From contig UCII01000017.1 in assembly GCA_900472485.1 (NCBI GenBank), forward strand, positions 49,498 to 113,497: DNA of 64,000 bases, given 5' to 3'. The stretch is from Hyphomicrobiales bacterium. GTDB lineage: Bacteria > Pseudomonadota > Alphaproteobacteria > Rhizobiales > Rhizobiaceae. The translations under genes were made by a program, and so were the position numbers. The notes beneath the pieces were generated by a model. The model did no database searches and was not told the origin of the DNA. It saw nothing but the letters and a program-made list of their open reading frames with translations. The first letter of the stretch is position 1, and every line of letters starts with the position of its first letter. Below are positions 26,305-33,449 of this stretch, in pieces.

Positions 26305-27195
26305 TCACGCTAAGACATGATCGAGCGCACTTCTCACGCGCGCCTTTTCGGCTGCGGAGAGCGGCAGGATCGGGCGCGGCGGATCGATCCTGCAAAGATC
26401 GAGCGCTTCGGCAATCGCAAACATGACGCGGAAGCTGCCGAACTCTTTGAACAGGCTCCATAACGGTTGGAATTTTCGATCGAGCCGTTCGGCTTCAGCG
26501 GCGTCGCCGGCTTGGGCAGCCCGTGTGAGCGCCAGCGCCTCAGCGGGCAGAAGGCCGGCGACCACGCTGTACCAGGCGTCGGCGCCGGCCAGCAGCCCGG
26601 CCGTCGCTCCCCAATCGCCGCTATAGCCGATGGCGAAACCCTTCGGCGTTTCTTGACGCAGACGCCCTATCTCTCCCTCGAAATCGCCTCCTTGCGGCAG
26701 AGGCATCTTTACCGCCGCGATATTCGTCACCTTTGCCAGGCGGGCAATCAGCCCATCGCTGAATGTGAATTTCGTCGTGCCGGGATTGTTGTAGATGCAG
26801 AGCGGCAGTTCGCCCGCCTCCGCGACGGCTGCGAAGTGCTGATAGACCTCCTCCTCCGTGAGCGGAGTATAAGACACCGGGGCCAGCAGCAGCCCGTCCG
26901 CACCGGCCGCCTTGGCATCGCGCGCCAATGCCTGCGCTTCGTCGGTCCGCAGCGCTCCGACGCCTACGATGACGGGGAGCCTGCCGCCGACACTTGTCAT
27001 TGCCGCCTGTACGGCCCGCCGGCGCTCCTCGCGTGACAGAAAGGCGTAGCCGCCCGTACTGCCGAGCAACCCGATAGAATCAACGCCCGCCAGTTGGATG
27101 CGTTCGAGCAGACGGGCGAGCACTACAATATCAACATGTCCGGAAGCATCGGTCGGGGTAATCGGAAAGGCCGAAAGGCCAGTAAAGAGCGTCAC
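26305..27195 (-). CDS. Dihydrodipicolinate synthase/N-acetylneuraminate lyase family protein
   Basis: A 296-residue (beta/alpha)8 aldolase-type protein. The Schiff-base lysine is Lys163 (AAVKMPLP) and the catalytic tyrosine Tyr135 (LCIYNNPG). The pyruvate carboxylate-binding motif is GSTGGYAFLS rather than the GTTGES of true DapA, and there are other changes, so it is probably not lysine-pathway DapA but a lyase or dehydratase for another keto acid. It lies upstream of nothing obvious on its strand; argO starts 111 bases beyond its start, on the same strand. First gene of the accessory block after rnhA. Confidence 0.83.
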   Translation of the reverse strand: MTLFTGLSAFPITPTDASGHVDIVVLARLLERIQLAGVDSIGLLGSTGGYAFLSREERRRAVQAAMTSVGGRLPVIVGVGALRTDEAQALARDAKAAGADGLLLAPVSYTPLTEEEVYQHFAAVAEAGELPLCIYNNPGTTKFTFSDGLIARLAKVTNIAAVKMPLPQGGDFEGEIGRLRQETPKGFAIGYSGDWGATAGLLAGADAWYSVVAGLLPAEALALTRAAQAGDAAEAERLDRKFQPLWSLFKEFGSFRVMFAIAEALDLCRIDPPRPILPLSAAEKARVRSALDHVLA

Positions 27196-27306
27196 GATTG
27201 TTTTCCTTCTCTGTCAGGCTCCGAACCGCGATAGCGCTCGAAAAGCAGAAGCTGAAATCGTCCTACGCTTGGCGCCGTGTGACTGTCCATGAATGTAACC
27301 CAGAAA

Positions 27307-27915
27307 TCATACTCCGCTCAGCAGCTTGGTGGCGATCACCCACATGGTAAGGGCAATGAGCGTTTCCAGAATGCGCCAGGACGCGGGTTTCGCAAAGATC
27401 GGCCTCAGCCACCTCGCGCCAAAGCCGAGCGAAAAGAAGAACAGGAAAGAACCCGTCATGGCACCCGCCGCAAATGAAGCTTCGTTTCCGGGAAATCGGG
27501 TCGAGATCGTGCCGAGCAATGCGACGGTATCGAGATAGACATGCGGGTTGAGCCAGGTGAGCGCCAGGCACATGGCAAGCGTCTGCCGGAAGCTCGATGC
27601 CTTCGCCTCTCCGGCAGCCAGCACCGCGGACGAACGAAAGGCGGAATAAAGGCTCTTGGCTCCGTACCAGATGAGGAAGGCCGCTCCTGCATAGCGCATG
27701 ACGGGATCGAGCCAGGGCAACAGCGCGGAGATTTGGCGGAAGCTCGTCACCCCGAGGATGATGAGCGCTGCGTCGGAGAGCGCACATGCAAGGCACACGG
27801 CGAATACGTGCTCGTTGCGAAGGCCCTGACGCAGGACGAAGGCATTTTGCGCGCCGATCGCGACAATCAGGCTGAGCCCCATCATCAGGCCCGTCATATA
27901 GACCGAAAAATTCAT
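27307..27915 (-). CDS. argO: LysE/ArgO family amino acid exporter
   Basis: A 202-residue inner-membrane exporter with six predicted helices. The family start GLSLIVAIGAQNAFVLRQGL and the TWLNPHVYLDTVALLGT segment are diagnostic for the LysE/ArgO branch, which exports basic amino acids (arginine, lysine and the toxic analogue canavanine in E. coli). It is divergent from an ArgP/LysG-type regulator with 101 bases between, the classic regulator-exporter arrangement. Whether arginine or lysine is the substrate cannot be decided here. Confidence 0.9.
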   Translation of the reverse strand: MNFSVYMTGLMMGLSLIVAIGAQNAFVLRQGLRNEHVFAVCLACALSDAALIILGVTSFRQISALLPWLDPVMRYAGAAFLIWYGAKSLYSAFRSSAVLAAGEAKASSFRQTLAMCLALTWLNPHVYLDTVALLGTISTRFPGNEASFAAGAMTGSFLFFFSLGFGARWLRPIFAKPASWRILETLIALTMWVIATKLLSGV

Positions 27916-28016
27916 CCTTGCCGAAATGCTCCGAAACCAAAAGAGTATTTGCGATATCGCCTAAGGAAGATTTAGACTAATTAATGTTGCTAATCTCGAT
28001 TAAGAAAAACTAAGCT
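27916..28016. promoter_or_regulatory. argO-argP divergent promoter and operator region
   Basis: 101 A/T-rich bases between the exporter and its LysR-type regulator. It holds TTAGACTAATTAATG and the palindrome GCGATATCGC (27951-27960); LysR-type operators (T-N11-A) are expected here. I infer control by ArgP from the arrangement only. Confidence 0.5.
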
Positions 28017-28916
28017 GTGCTCGATTATTCCGCTCTCCGTGCCGTCTCCATGATCGTCCAGACCGGCAGCTTCGAAAAAGCCGCGGCCCTTCTCAACGTC
28101 ACGCCTTCAGCCGTCTCGCAGCGGGTAAGGCAGCTCGAAGAACGGCTGGGCATCGTCCTGATCGTCAGGGGCAATCCCTGCACCGCAACGGAGAAGGGCG
28201 AATGGCTCTGCCGCCATATGGAGAATGTCGGCATGCTGGAAGACGAGCTGTTTGGGCGCCTGCCGGCGCTCGTCGATCCCCACGAGCCCAAGCAAAGGGT
28301 CACGCTTCACATTGCCACGAATGCCGATAGCCTCGGGACGTGGTTCGTGGAAGCCATATCCGGTTTTGCCAAACGTTCCTCCTATCTGCTTGATATCGCC
28401 ATCGACGACCAGGATCATACGGCCGAATGGCTACAGCGGGGGCGGGTTATTGCAGCTGTCACCAGCCTGGAAAAGCCGATTCAGGGCTGCCGGCGTATGT
28501 TTCTCGGCGCGCTTCGCTACCATGCGACAGCAAGTCCCGATTTCATCGCTCGGCATTTTTCAAAAGGTGTTACCCCGGAAGCGATCCAGAACGCGCCGGC
28601 ACTGACCTTCAACCAGAAGGACAGGCTTCAAAGCCGCTGGATACGCCAGACATTCGGAGAGGATTTTGCCTATCCGAGCCACTGGCTGCCTTCGACTCAA
28701 GGCTTCGTCGATGCCAGCCTTGCAGGCATGGGATGGGGCATGAATCCCATCCAGCTTGTGCGGGAGCATCTGGAGGCCGGGCGCTTGGTCGAGCTGATTC
28801 CCGAAACGCCGCTGGATATTCCATTATATTGGCAAGTGAACCGTCTCGCAGCCGACCGGCTTGCGGAATTGACACGCGAAATCACTGCGGCAGCCAAAGC
28901 TCATCTGTCGGTGTGA
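28017..28916 (+). CDS. argP: LysR-family regulator ArgP/LysG type
   Basis: A 299-residue LysR-type activator. The N-terminal helix-turn-helix reads MIVQTGSFEKAAALLNVTPSAVSQRVRQLEE, with the PSAVSQRV recognition part typical of ArgP/IciA rather than general LysR. The C-terminal effector domain has LTFNQKDRLQSRW and MGWGMNPIQLV, also typical of ArgP. In characterised cases ArgP with bound arginine turns on argO; this gene is divergent from an argO homologue, which supports the same role. The start is a GTG at 28017 with no strong ribosome site, so a near-leaderless mRNA is possible. Confidence 0.87.
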   Translation: MLDYSALRAVSMIVQTGSFEKAAALLNVTPSAVSQRVRQLEERLGIVLIVRGNPCTATEKGEWLCRHMENVGMLEDELFGRLPALVDPHEPKQRVTLHIATNADSLGTWFVEAISGFAKRSSYLLDIAIDDQDHTAEWLQRGRVIAAVTSLEKPIQGCRRMFLGALRYHATASPDFIARHFSKGVTPEAIQNAPALTFNQKDRLQSRWIRQTFGEDFAYPSHWLPSTQGFVDASLAGMGWGMNPIQLVREHLEAGRLVELIPETPLDIPLYWQVNRLAADRLAELTREITAAAKAHLSV

Positions 28917-29039
28917 GCTATTTTTCCAGCTAACACGTTGCCATTCGCCTCGCTACCGGAACGCAATGTTCGCGAATTGGTGCCTTGCCCGGCTCCCCTT
29001 TCTCTCTATGCTGCCGCCGACCTCCAGGGAGATTGCCTT

Positions 29040-29348
29040 ATGATCCTGCATTGCGTTTTTCTTAGACTCAAGTTCGCCCTGACACAGGACGAGAAGGCGG
29101 CGCTCTTCGACTCCGTCGTCGCCCTGCAGAAGGTCATCCCGGGCATTGTTGACGTGAAATATGGGCCGAACGTCTCGCCCGAAGGCCTGCATGGCGGCTT
29201 CGCCGATGGATTTGTCGTTACCTTCGAGAGTGTCGAAGCGCGCGATGCCTATCTGGTGCATCCCGATCATGTCGTCGTCGGCGAACGGATTGTTTCGTCC
29301 ACGGACGGCGGTCTGGCCGGCCTGATGGTCTTCGATTTCAACATTTAA
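29040..29348 (+). CDS. Dabb (stress-responsive A/B barrel) domain protein
   Basis: A 102-residue single-domain protein of the dimeric alpha/beta-barrel (Dabb) family: LHCVFLRLKFALTQDEKAALFDSV at the first strand and helix, YGPNVSPEGLHGGFADGFVVTFES in the middle, and YLVHPDHVVVGERIV near the end with the conserved HPDH. The role is unknown; some relatives are stress-induced or bind small hydrophobics. The ATG at 29040 follows AGGGAGA. It is a single gene in an accessory block, convergent with the zinc-binding protein gene, with a hairpin terminator between. Confidence 0.85.
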   Translation: MILHCVFLRLKFALTQDEKAALFDSVVALQKVIPGIVDVKYGPNVSPEGLHGGFADGFVVTFESVEARDAYLVHPDHVVVGERIVSSTDGGLAGLMVFDFNI

Positions 29349-29355
29349 GCGGTGT

Positions 29356-29382
29356 GGTCGCAGGCAGTCTATGCCTGCGACC
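29356..29382. terminator. Hairpin terminator between convergent genes
   Basis: A perfect 11-bp stem GGTCGCAGGCA / TGCCTGCGACC with a 5-base loop (29367-29371) between the convergent Dabb gene and the metal-binding protein gene. There is no T run, so it may act in both directions as a weak or Rho-aided terminator. Confidence 0.6.
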
Positions 29383-29398
29383 TCGATCAATTGAGCGA

Positions 29399-30301
29399 TC
29401 AGCTCGACTTCGCCATGGCTGTGGCGAGTTGATCAACGTTATAACGGAACATTTTTTCGTAAGTCGAAGCCGGTCCGTTGGCCTTTGACAGCGATTCGAC
29501 ATAGAGCTCACCGCCAGGCTCGGCGCCGGTTGCCTTGGCGACCTGCTTGACGAGGCGCGGATCGTTCGAGTTTTCGAAGAAATAGGTCTTCACATGCTCG
29601 GTCTTGATCTGCTCGATCAGCTGGGCGACCTTTGCAGCCGAGGCTTCCGTCTCTGTCGAAAAGCCAATCGGAGCAAGGAAGTTCACCTTATATTCGCGGC
29701 CGAAATAGCCGAAGGCGTCATGGCTGGTCAGCACCTTGCGGCGATCGTCCGGAATCTTGTCGAACTTGCTGTGCGCATAGGCATCAAGCTCGGTCAGGAC
29801 CTTCGTATAGCGCTCGGCATTAGCCTTGAAGTCGGCGGCATCGGCCGGATCGGCCGCAGACAGAGCCTTTTCGATATTGGCGACCCAGATCTTCACATTG
29901 ACCGGGCTGTTCCAGACATGCGGATCGGTGACCGTCTTGCCGTCATCGACCATGGTGCGCGTGTTGATGCCTTCAGAAGCGACAACAGGCGTTCCCTTGT
30001 AGCCGGAGGCGCTGATCAGCCGGTCCATCCATCCTTCGAGGCCTTCACCGCTGACGAAGACGACCTTGGCGGCATTTAGCGTCTTGGCATCGGCCGGCGA
30101 GGGCTCGAATTCATGGGGGTCGCCATTCGGGCCGACGAGGCTCGACACCTTCACATGGTCGCCGCCGACATGCTTGACCACATCGGAAAGCACAGTGAAG
30201 GACGCCACGACATTGAGGGTCTCGGCGGAGGCCGGTGCAGCGACGCCGAAGGCGACGAAGGCTGCCGCAGCGGCTGAGAGGAGCAGTCTCTGTTTGTTCA
30301 T
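29399..30301 (-). CDS. Zinc-type metal ABC transporter substrate-binding protein
   Basis: A 300-residue periplasmic protein of the cluster A-I (ZnuA/AztC) family with a signal peptide (cut after ASA, residue 26). Metal ligands can be placed at His63 (DPHEFEPS), His128 (DPHVWNSP), His194 (TSHDAFGYF) and an acid near Glu269 (LYVESLS). Three histidines, with HDAFGYF rather than the SEGAF form of manganese binders, point to zinc. There is no His-rich loop. ATG at 30301 with AAGGAG. Last gene of a four-gene operon (small membrane protein, ATPase, permease, binding protein) behind a Zur-like box. The single permease gene excludes the sitABCD type. Confidence 0.9.
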   Translation of the reverse strand: MNKQRLLLSAAAAAFVAFGVAAPASAETLNVVASFTVLSDVVKHVGGDHVKVSSLVGPNGDPHEFEPSPADAKTLNAAKVVFVSGEGLEGWMDRLISASGYKGTPVVASEGINTRTMVDDGKTVTDPHVWNSPVNVKIWVANIEKALSAADPADAADFKANAERYTKVLTELDAYAHSKFDKIPDDRRKVLTSHDAFGYFGREYKVNFLAPIGFSTETEASAAKVAQLIEQIKTEHVKTYFFENSNDPRLVKQVAKATGAEPGGELYVESLSKANGPASTYEKMFRYNVDQLATAMAKSS

Positions 30302-30320
30302 GCGAGTCTCCTTGTTCGGA

Positions 30321-31193
30321 TTAGCCCCGGAGATGGGGACGGGGGAAGAACCGCCGGGCAAGGCCCGAGGGTGCGAAGAGAATGGAGAAGCCGTAGATCA
30401 GGCTGGCGGTGATGATGATGGTCGGGCCTGATGCGAATTCGAGATGATAGGATGCGATGAGGCCGACATAACCTGAAGCCGTCGCCGTTCCTGTTGCGAT
30501 CATCATCATGGCGGGCAGGCTGCGCGACCAGAGCTGCGCCACGGCCGCCGGCAGCATCATCAGCCCGACGGCCATCAGCGTGCCGAGCGCCTGGAAGCTA
30601 GCGACGAGGTTGAGAACGACCAGCAGCAGGAACAGGAAGTGATAGAGCGGTCCGCGCCCGCCGACGGCACGCAGGAAACCCGGATCGAAGCATTCCATGA
30701 CAAGCGGGCGGTAGATGATGGCGAGCGTCAGCAGCGTCGCCGTCGTGATCGCGCCGATCTGGTAGAGAGCCGGCGCATCGATCGCGAGAATGGTGCCGAA
30801 GAGCACATGCAGCAGATCGATGTTGGAGCCGCGCAGCGACACGATGAGGACGCCGAGCGCCAACGAAGTCAGGTAGAAGCTGGCAAAGCTCGCATCCTCC
30901 TGCAGCACGGTCACCCGACTGACGAGGCCGGACAGCAGCGCCACCGAAAGGCCAGCGACAAGACCGCCTAGCCCCATGGCCGTCAGCGACAGCGAGCCGG
31001 CGATGAGATAGCCGATGGCAGCACCAGGCAGGACGGCATGGCTCATGGCATCGCCCATCAGGCTCATGCGCCGGAGCATCAGGAAGACGCCGATTGGGCC
31101 GGAGCCGAGGCCGAGACAGACGCAGGCAATCAGGGCGCGCCGCATGAAGCCGTAGTCCGCAAAAGGTGCGAGGAAGATGTCGTATACGGTCAT
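30321..31193 (-). CDS. Zinc-type metal ABC transporter permease
   Basis: A 290-residue ABC-3 family (ZnuB/AztB) permease with about eight or nine membrane helices. The LMLRRMSLMGDAMSHAVLPGAAIGYL segment is the conserved start of the family, with the Gly-Asp-Ala-x-SHA motif that contacts the ATPase. The run ALGTLMAVGLMMLPAAVAQL is the second conserved block. It overlaps the ATPase gene by 4 bases (31190-31193) and is followed 20 bases later by the binding-protein gene. It forms the membrane channel of the zinc importer. Confidence 0.9.
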   Translation of the reverse strand: MTVYDIFLAPFADYGFMRRALIACVCLGLGSGPIGVFLMLRRMSLMGDAMSHAVLPGAAIGYLIAGSLSLTAMGLGGLVAGLSVALLSGLVSRVTVLQEDASFASFYLTSLALGVLIVSLRGSNIDLLHVLFGTILAIDAPALYQIGAITTATLLTLAIIYRPLVMECFDPGFLRAVGGRGPLYHFLFLLLVVLNLVASFQALGTLMAVGLMMLPAAVAQLWSRSLPAMMMIATGTATASGYVGLIASYHLEFASGPTIIITASLIYGFSILFAPSGLARRFFPRPHLRG

Positions 31194-31972
31194 TCGGCCG
31201 GCTCCCGCTTTGCAAGCTCGCCACCCTCATGTTCTTCTTCCGGCAGGCATGTCTCAGCCTCCTCATCCCAGCGCTCGGCCATGGCGCGCGCCTTGATGAG
31301 GTTCTTTGGGCTCATGACATCCTCCGTCCTGCCCCATCCCACGAGTTCGCGGGCGATCAGCAGTGTTTCGGGAAAATAGCTTCGCACCTGCTCGAAATCG
31401 TGCAGGACGGCGATAACAGTGCGTCCCTCCCGGTTCCATCGCAGCACGAGTTCGAGAAGATCGCGCGTGGTGCGCTGGTCGATCGCGGTGAAGGGTTCAT
31501 CCAGCAGAATGACGCGGGCATCCTGCAGCAGCAGCCGCGCGAACAGCACGCGCTGGAACTGCCCCGCCGAAAGCGAGCCGATATGCCTCTTTTCGAAGCC
31601 CGAAAGTCCGACGATGCCGAGCGCCTCTTGCGCCCGTTCGGCATCCTCTAGAGAAAACCGGCCAAAGGCGCCGGCATTCTTCCAGGCACCGAGCATGACC
31701 GTATCGGCAACCGAAATCGGAAAGCGTCTGACGATATCAGCCGCTTGCGGCAGATAGCCGAAATCGTTGCGCGTCAGCGCCCCTCGATCGATCGACCCTT
31801 CCGCCGGTCGCAACTCTCCGATGATTGCCTTGAGCAAGGTCGACTTGCCCGCCCCGTTCGGCCCGGCAATCGCCGTGAGGCTGCCGGCAGCAAAGCCGCC
31901 AGAGAGATGGTGTACGGCTGGATGACGCTCATAGGTAACGGTGAGATTGTTGAGGCGGATCAGATCGTTCAT
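31190..31972 (-). CDS. Zinc-type metal ABC transporter ATP-binding protein
   Basis: A 260-residue ABC ATPase: Walker A AGPNGAGKST, Q-loop YLPQAADI, signature LSAGQFQRV, Walker B VILLDEPF and the switch His in VLHDF, as in ZnuC/AztA. The C-terminal 30 residues are rich in acids with one Cys and one His (EEAETCLPEEEHEGGE), an extra tail that might sense or bind metal; this is a guess. The ATG at 31972 overlaps the stop of a 42-residue protein gene by 4 bases, and the gene overlaps the permease gene by 4 bases, so the whole unit is translationally coupled. Confidence 0.9.
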   Translation of the reverse strand: MNDLIRLNNLTVTYERHPAVHHLSGGFAAGSLTAIAGPNGAGKSTLLKAIIGELRPAEGSIDRGALTRNDFGYLPQAADIVRRFPISVADTVMLGAWKNAGAFGRFSLEDAERAQEALGIVGLSGFEKRHIGSLSAGQFQRVLFARLLLQDARVILLDEPFTAIDQRTTRDLLELVLRWNREGRTVIAVLHDFEQVRSYFPETLLIARELVGWGRTEDVMSPKNLIKARAMAERWDEEAETCLPEEEHEGGELAKREPAE

Positions 31973-32097
31973 GCCAGCGCCACCGCCCAGCCGACGGCTG
32001 CCCAAAGCACAGCAATGCCAACCGCTACATAGGCCAGGCGCATCAAGGCCGAGCGCCCCATGAGGGACGACGCGAAGGGATCACGATCAAAAGGCAT
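31969..32097 (-). CDS. Small membrane protein leading the zinc-uptake operon
   Basis: A 42-residue protein: MPFDRDPFASSLMGRSALMR followed by one hydrophobic helix (LAYVAVGIAVLWAAVGWAVALA) that ends the protein. Its stop overlaps the ATPase start in an ATGA, so it is coupled to the importer. The start (32097) lies 17 bases after a Zur-like box, with no clear Shine-Dalgarno site, so the mRNA may be nearly leaderless. I do not recognise the family. It may help assemble or regulate the importer, or only serve to couple translation. Confidence 0.65.
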   Translation of the reverse strand: MPFDRDPFASSLMGRSALMRLAYVAVGIAVLWAAVGWAVALA

Positions 32098-32113
32098 TTC
32101 GGGGCTTTCAATT

Positions 32114-32130
32114 ATGTAATAACATAACAT
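32114..32130 (-). promoter_or_regulatory. Zur-like operator of the zinc-uptake operon
   Basis: ATGTAATAACATAACAT on the plus strand (ATGTTATGTTATTACAT in the operon direction) is a 17-base near-palindrome, ATGTnATnnnATnACAT, close to the ATGTTAT/ATAACAT pattern reported for Zur of alphaproteobacteria. It is 17 bases before the first codon of the operon and overlaps a possible -10 (TACATAAT), the expected place for a repressor. Zinc-dependent repression is inferred, not shown. Confidence 0.72.
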
Positions 32131-32277
32131 GTAGTAGCCGATGAAATGCGGCGAAAAAGAGGCGAAGGGTGAATTGAGGGTTTTGAGCACCGGTAATTGG
32201 CGCTCTCCACCGTTGATGCTATATATGGGGCATTATCTGTTATTCAGATATTCGGCGAGCCTGAAGAGGAGACGGAT

Positions 32278-32523
32278 ATGAATGTTTCTATCGGCGAACG
32301 CTGGGAGAAGTTCGTTGAGAAAACCGTGGAAGAGGGGCGTTACAGCTCCGCCAGCGAAGTTGTGCGCGAAGGTCTCCGGCTCGTAGAGGAGCGTGAGGCG
32401 AAAATAGCAGCGTTACGGCGTACTTTAGAGGCATCGATCGATCGCGGAGGCGATATATCTGACGAGCAGCTTGGCGCCGCTTTGGAAGCCAAGGCTGCCG
32501 AACTGGCAAAAGAAAGCCATTGA
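32278..32523 (+). CDS. parD: ParD-type antitoxin
   Basis: An 81-residue antitoxin with a ribbon-helix-helix N-terminus: NVSIGERWEKFVEKTVEEGRYSSASEVVREGLRLVEERE is the typical ParD DNA-binding and dimer part, and the acidic C-terminal tail would wrap the toxin. The ATG at 32278 follows AGAGGAGA. The toxin gene follows with a GTG directly after the stop codon (32524), so the two are coupled. Antitoxin-toxin order is as usual for autoregulated type II systems. The pair is part of the accessory block between rnhA and the peroxiredoxin gene. Confidence 0.9.
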   Translation: MNVSIGERWEKFVEKTVEEGRYSSASEVVREGLRLVEEREAKIAALRRTLEASIDRGGDISDEQLGAALEAKAAELAKESH

Positions 32524-32832
32524 GTGCCTCGGCTTCGTTATACAGCTGCCGCTCAGGATAACATCCTGGATATTCTTGTATTTATAACGCGTCAAAGCGG
32601 CAGCCCATCGGTCGCTTTGAAATTTACCGAAGAGCTACGCCGCAAGTGCGCAAGTCTTGCGGCCTTACCCGGTCAAATGGGCCGCCTCCGACCGGAACTG
32701 AGAGACGATATGCGAAGCTTCGCATTTCGTGGGTACGTGATCTTTTTCCGTTATGTCGACGATGTCTTCGAGGTTTTGAATGTGCTCGAAGGACATCGAG
32801 ATTTCGACACTCATTTCAATGAGGAAGAATAA
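32524..32832 (+). CDS. parE: ParE-type toxin
   Basis: A 102-residue RelE/ParE-fold toxin: LRYTAAAQDNILDILVFITRQSGSPSVALKFTEELRRKC, then the LPGQMGRLRPELRDDMRSFAFRGYVIFFRYVDDVFEVLNVLEGHRDFD segment with the conserved Arg and the strand pair typical of ParE. Family members poison DNA gyrase; the RelE-like mRNA-cutting alternative is less likely given the sequence. GTG start immediately after the antitoxin stop. A bidirectional hairpin follows. Confidence 0.9.
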   Translation: MPRLRYTAAAQDNILDILVFITRQSGSPSVALKFTEELRRKCASLAALPGQMGRLRPELRDDMRSFAFRGYVIFFRYVDDVFEVLNVLEGHRDFDTHFNEEE

Positions 32833-32837
32833 AACAA

Positions 32838-32865
32838 AGGGCGCTTTTGAGGCGCCCTGTTTCTT
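32838..32865. terminator. Bidirectional terminator between parE and the peroxiredoxin gene
   Basis: Stem AGGGCGC (32838-32844) / GCGCCCT (32852-32858) with a 7-base loop, flanked by A-rich sequence on the left (AAAACAAA) and TGTTTCTT on the right, so it can end transcripts from both convergent genes. Confidence 0.8.
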
Positions 32866-32880
32866 CCGTCCATCAAAATC

Positions 32881-33366
32881 TTAAAGCTGCTCGATCATCG
32901 CGGCAGCACCTGAAACCGTCGCCTGGCCGGGACTTTCCTCGATATTCAGCGTCTTTACCACGCCGTTTTCCACCAGCATGGAATAACGCTTGGAGCGAAT
33001 GCCGAGCCCACCGGCCGAGAGATCGACCTCGAGGCCGAGCGCCTTGGTGAAGGCGCCGTCCCAATCGGCGAGGAAGTGGATCTTGCCGAGGCCGCCGGAC
33101 GATTGCGCCCAAGCGCCCATGACGTGCCAGTCGTTGATGGAAACCACGGCGATGTCGTCGATGCCCTTGGCAAGAATGGCATCGCGGTTTTCGAGAAAGC
33201 CCGGTAAGTGATTGAGCGAGCAGGTGGGCGTGAACGCGCCGGGAACGGCGAAGAGGACGACGCGCTTGCCGGCAAACAGCTGCTCGGTGCTGATCTCGAC
33301 CGGGCCGTCGGTGGTCTTTTCCTTGAAGGTGGCGGCAGGCAGCGTGTCGCCGATGGCGATAGTCAT
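32881..33366 (-). CDS. Peroxiredoxin (Prx5 type)
   Basis: A 161-residue thiol peroxidase of the Prx5 group (also called hybrid or glutaredoxin-dependent type). The peroxidatic Cys49 is in the PGAFTPTCS motif, and the family segments NDWHVMGAW, FLADWDGAFTKALGL and RSKRYSMLVENGVV are clear. It reduces hydrogen peroxide and alkyl peroxides with glutathione/glutaredoxin or thioredoxin. No fused glutaredoxin domain. A DsbD-N-domain gene lies upstream on the same strand at 83 bases. In several rhizobia this gene follows rnhA directly. Confidence 0.93.
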   Translation of the reverse strand: MTIAIGDTLPAATFKEKTTDGPVEISTEQLFAGKRVVLFAVPGAFTPTCSLNHLPGFLENRDAILAKGIDDIAVVSINDWHVMGAWAQSSGGLGKIHFLADWDGAFTKALGLEVDLSAGGLGIRSKRYSMLVENGVVKTLNIEESPGQATVSGAAAMIEQL

Positions 33367-33449
33367 GGCTCTCTCCTTGGGTCGTTGTTTCGGGGCACTC
33401 GAACGGCCGCCGATGGCATGAAGATGGTTCAGAGAACTATAGATCCCAG

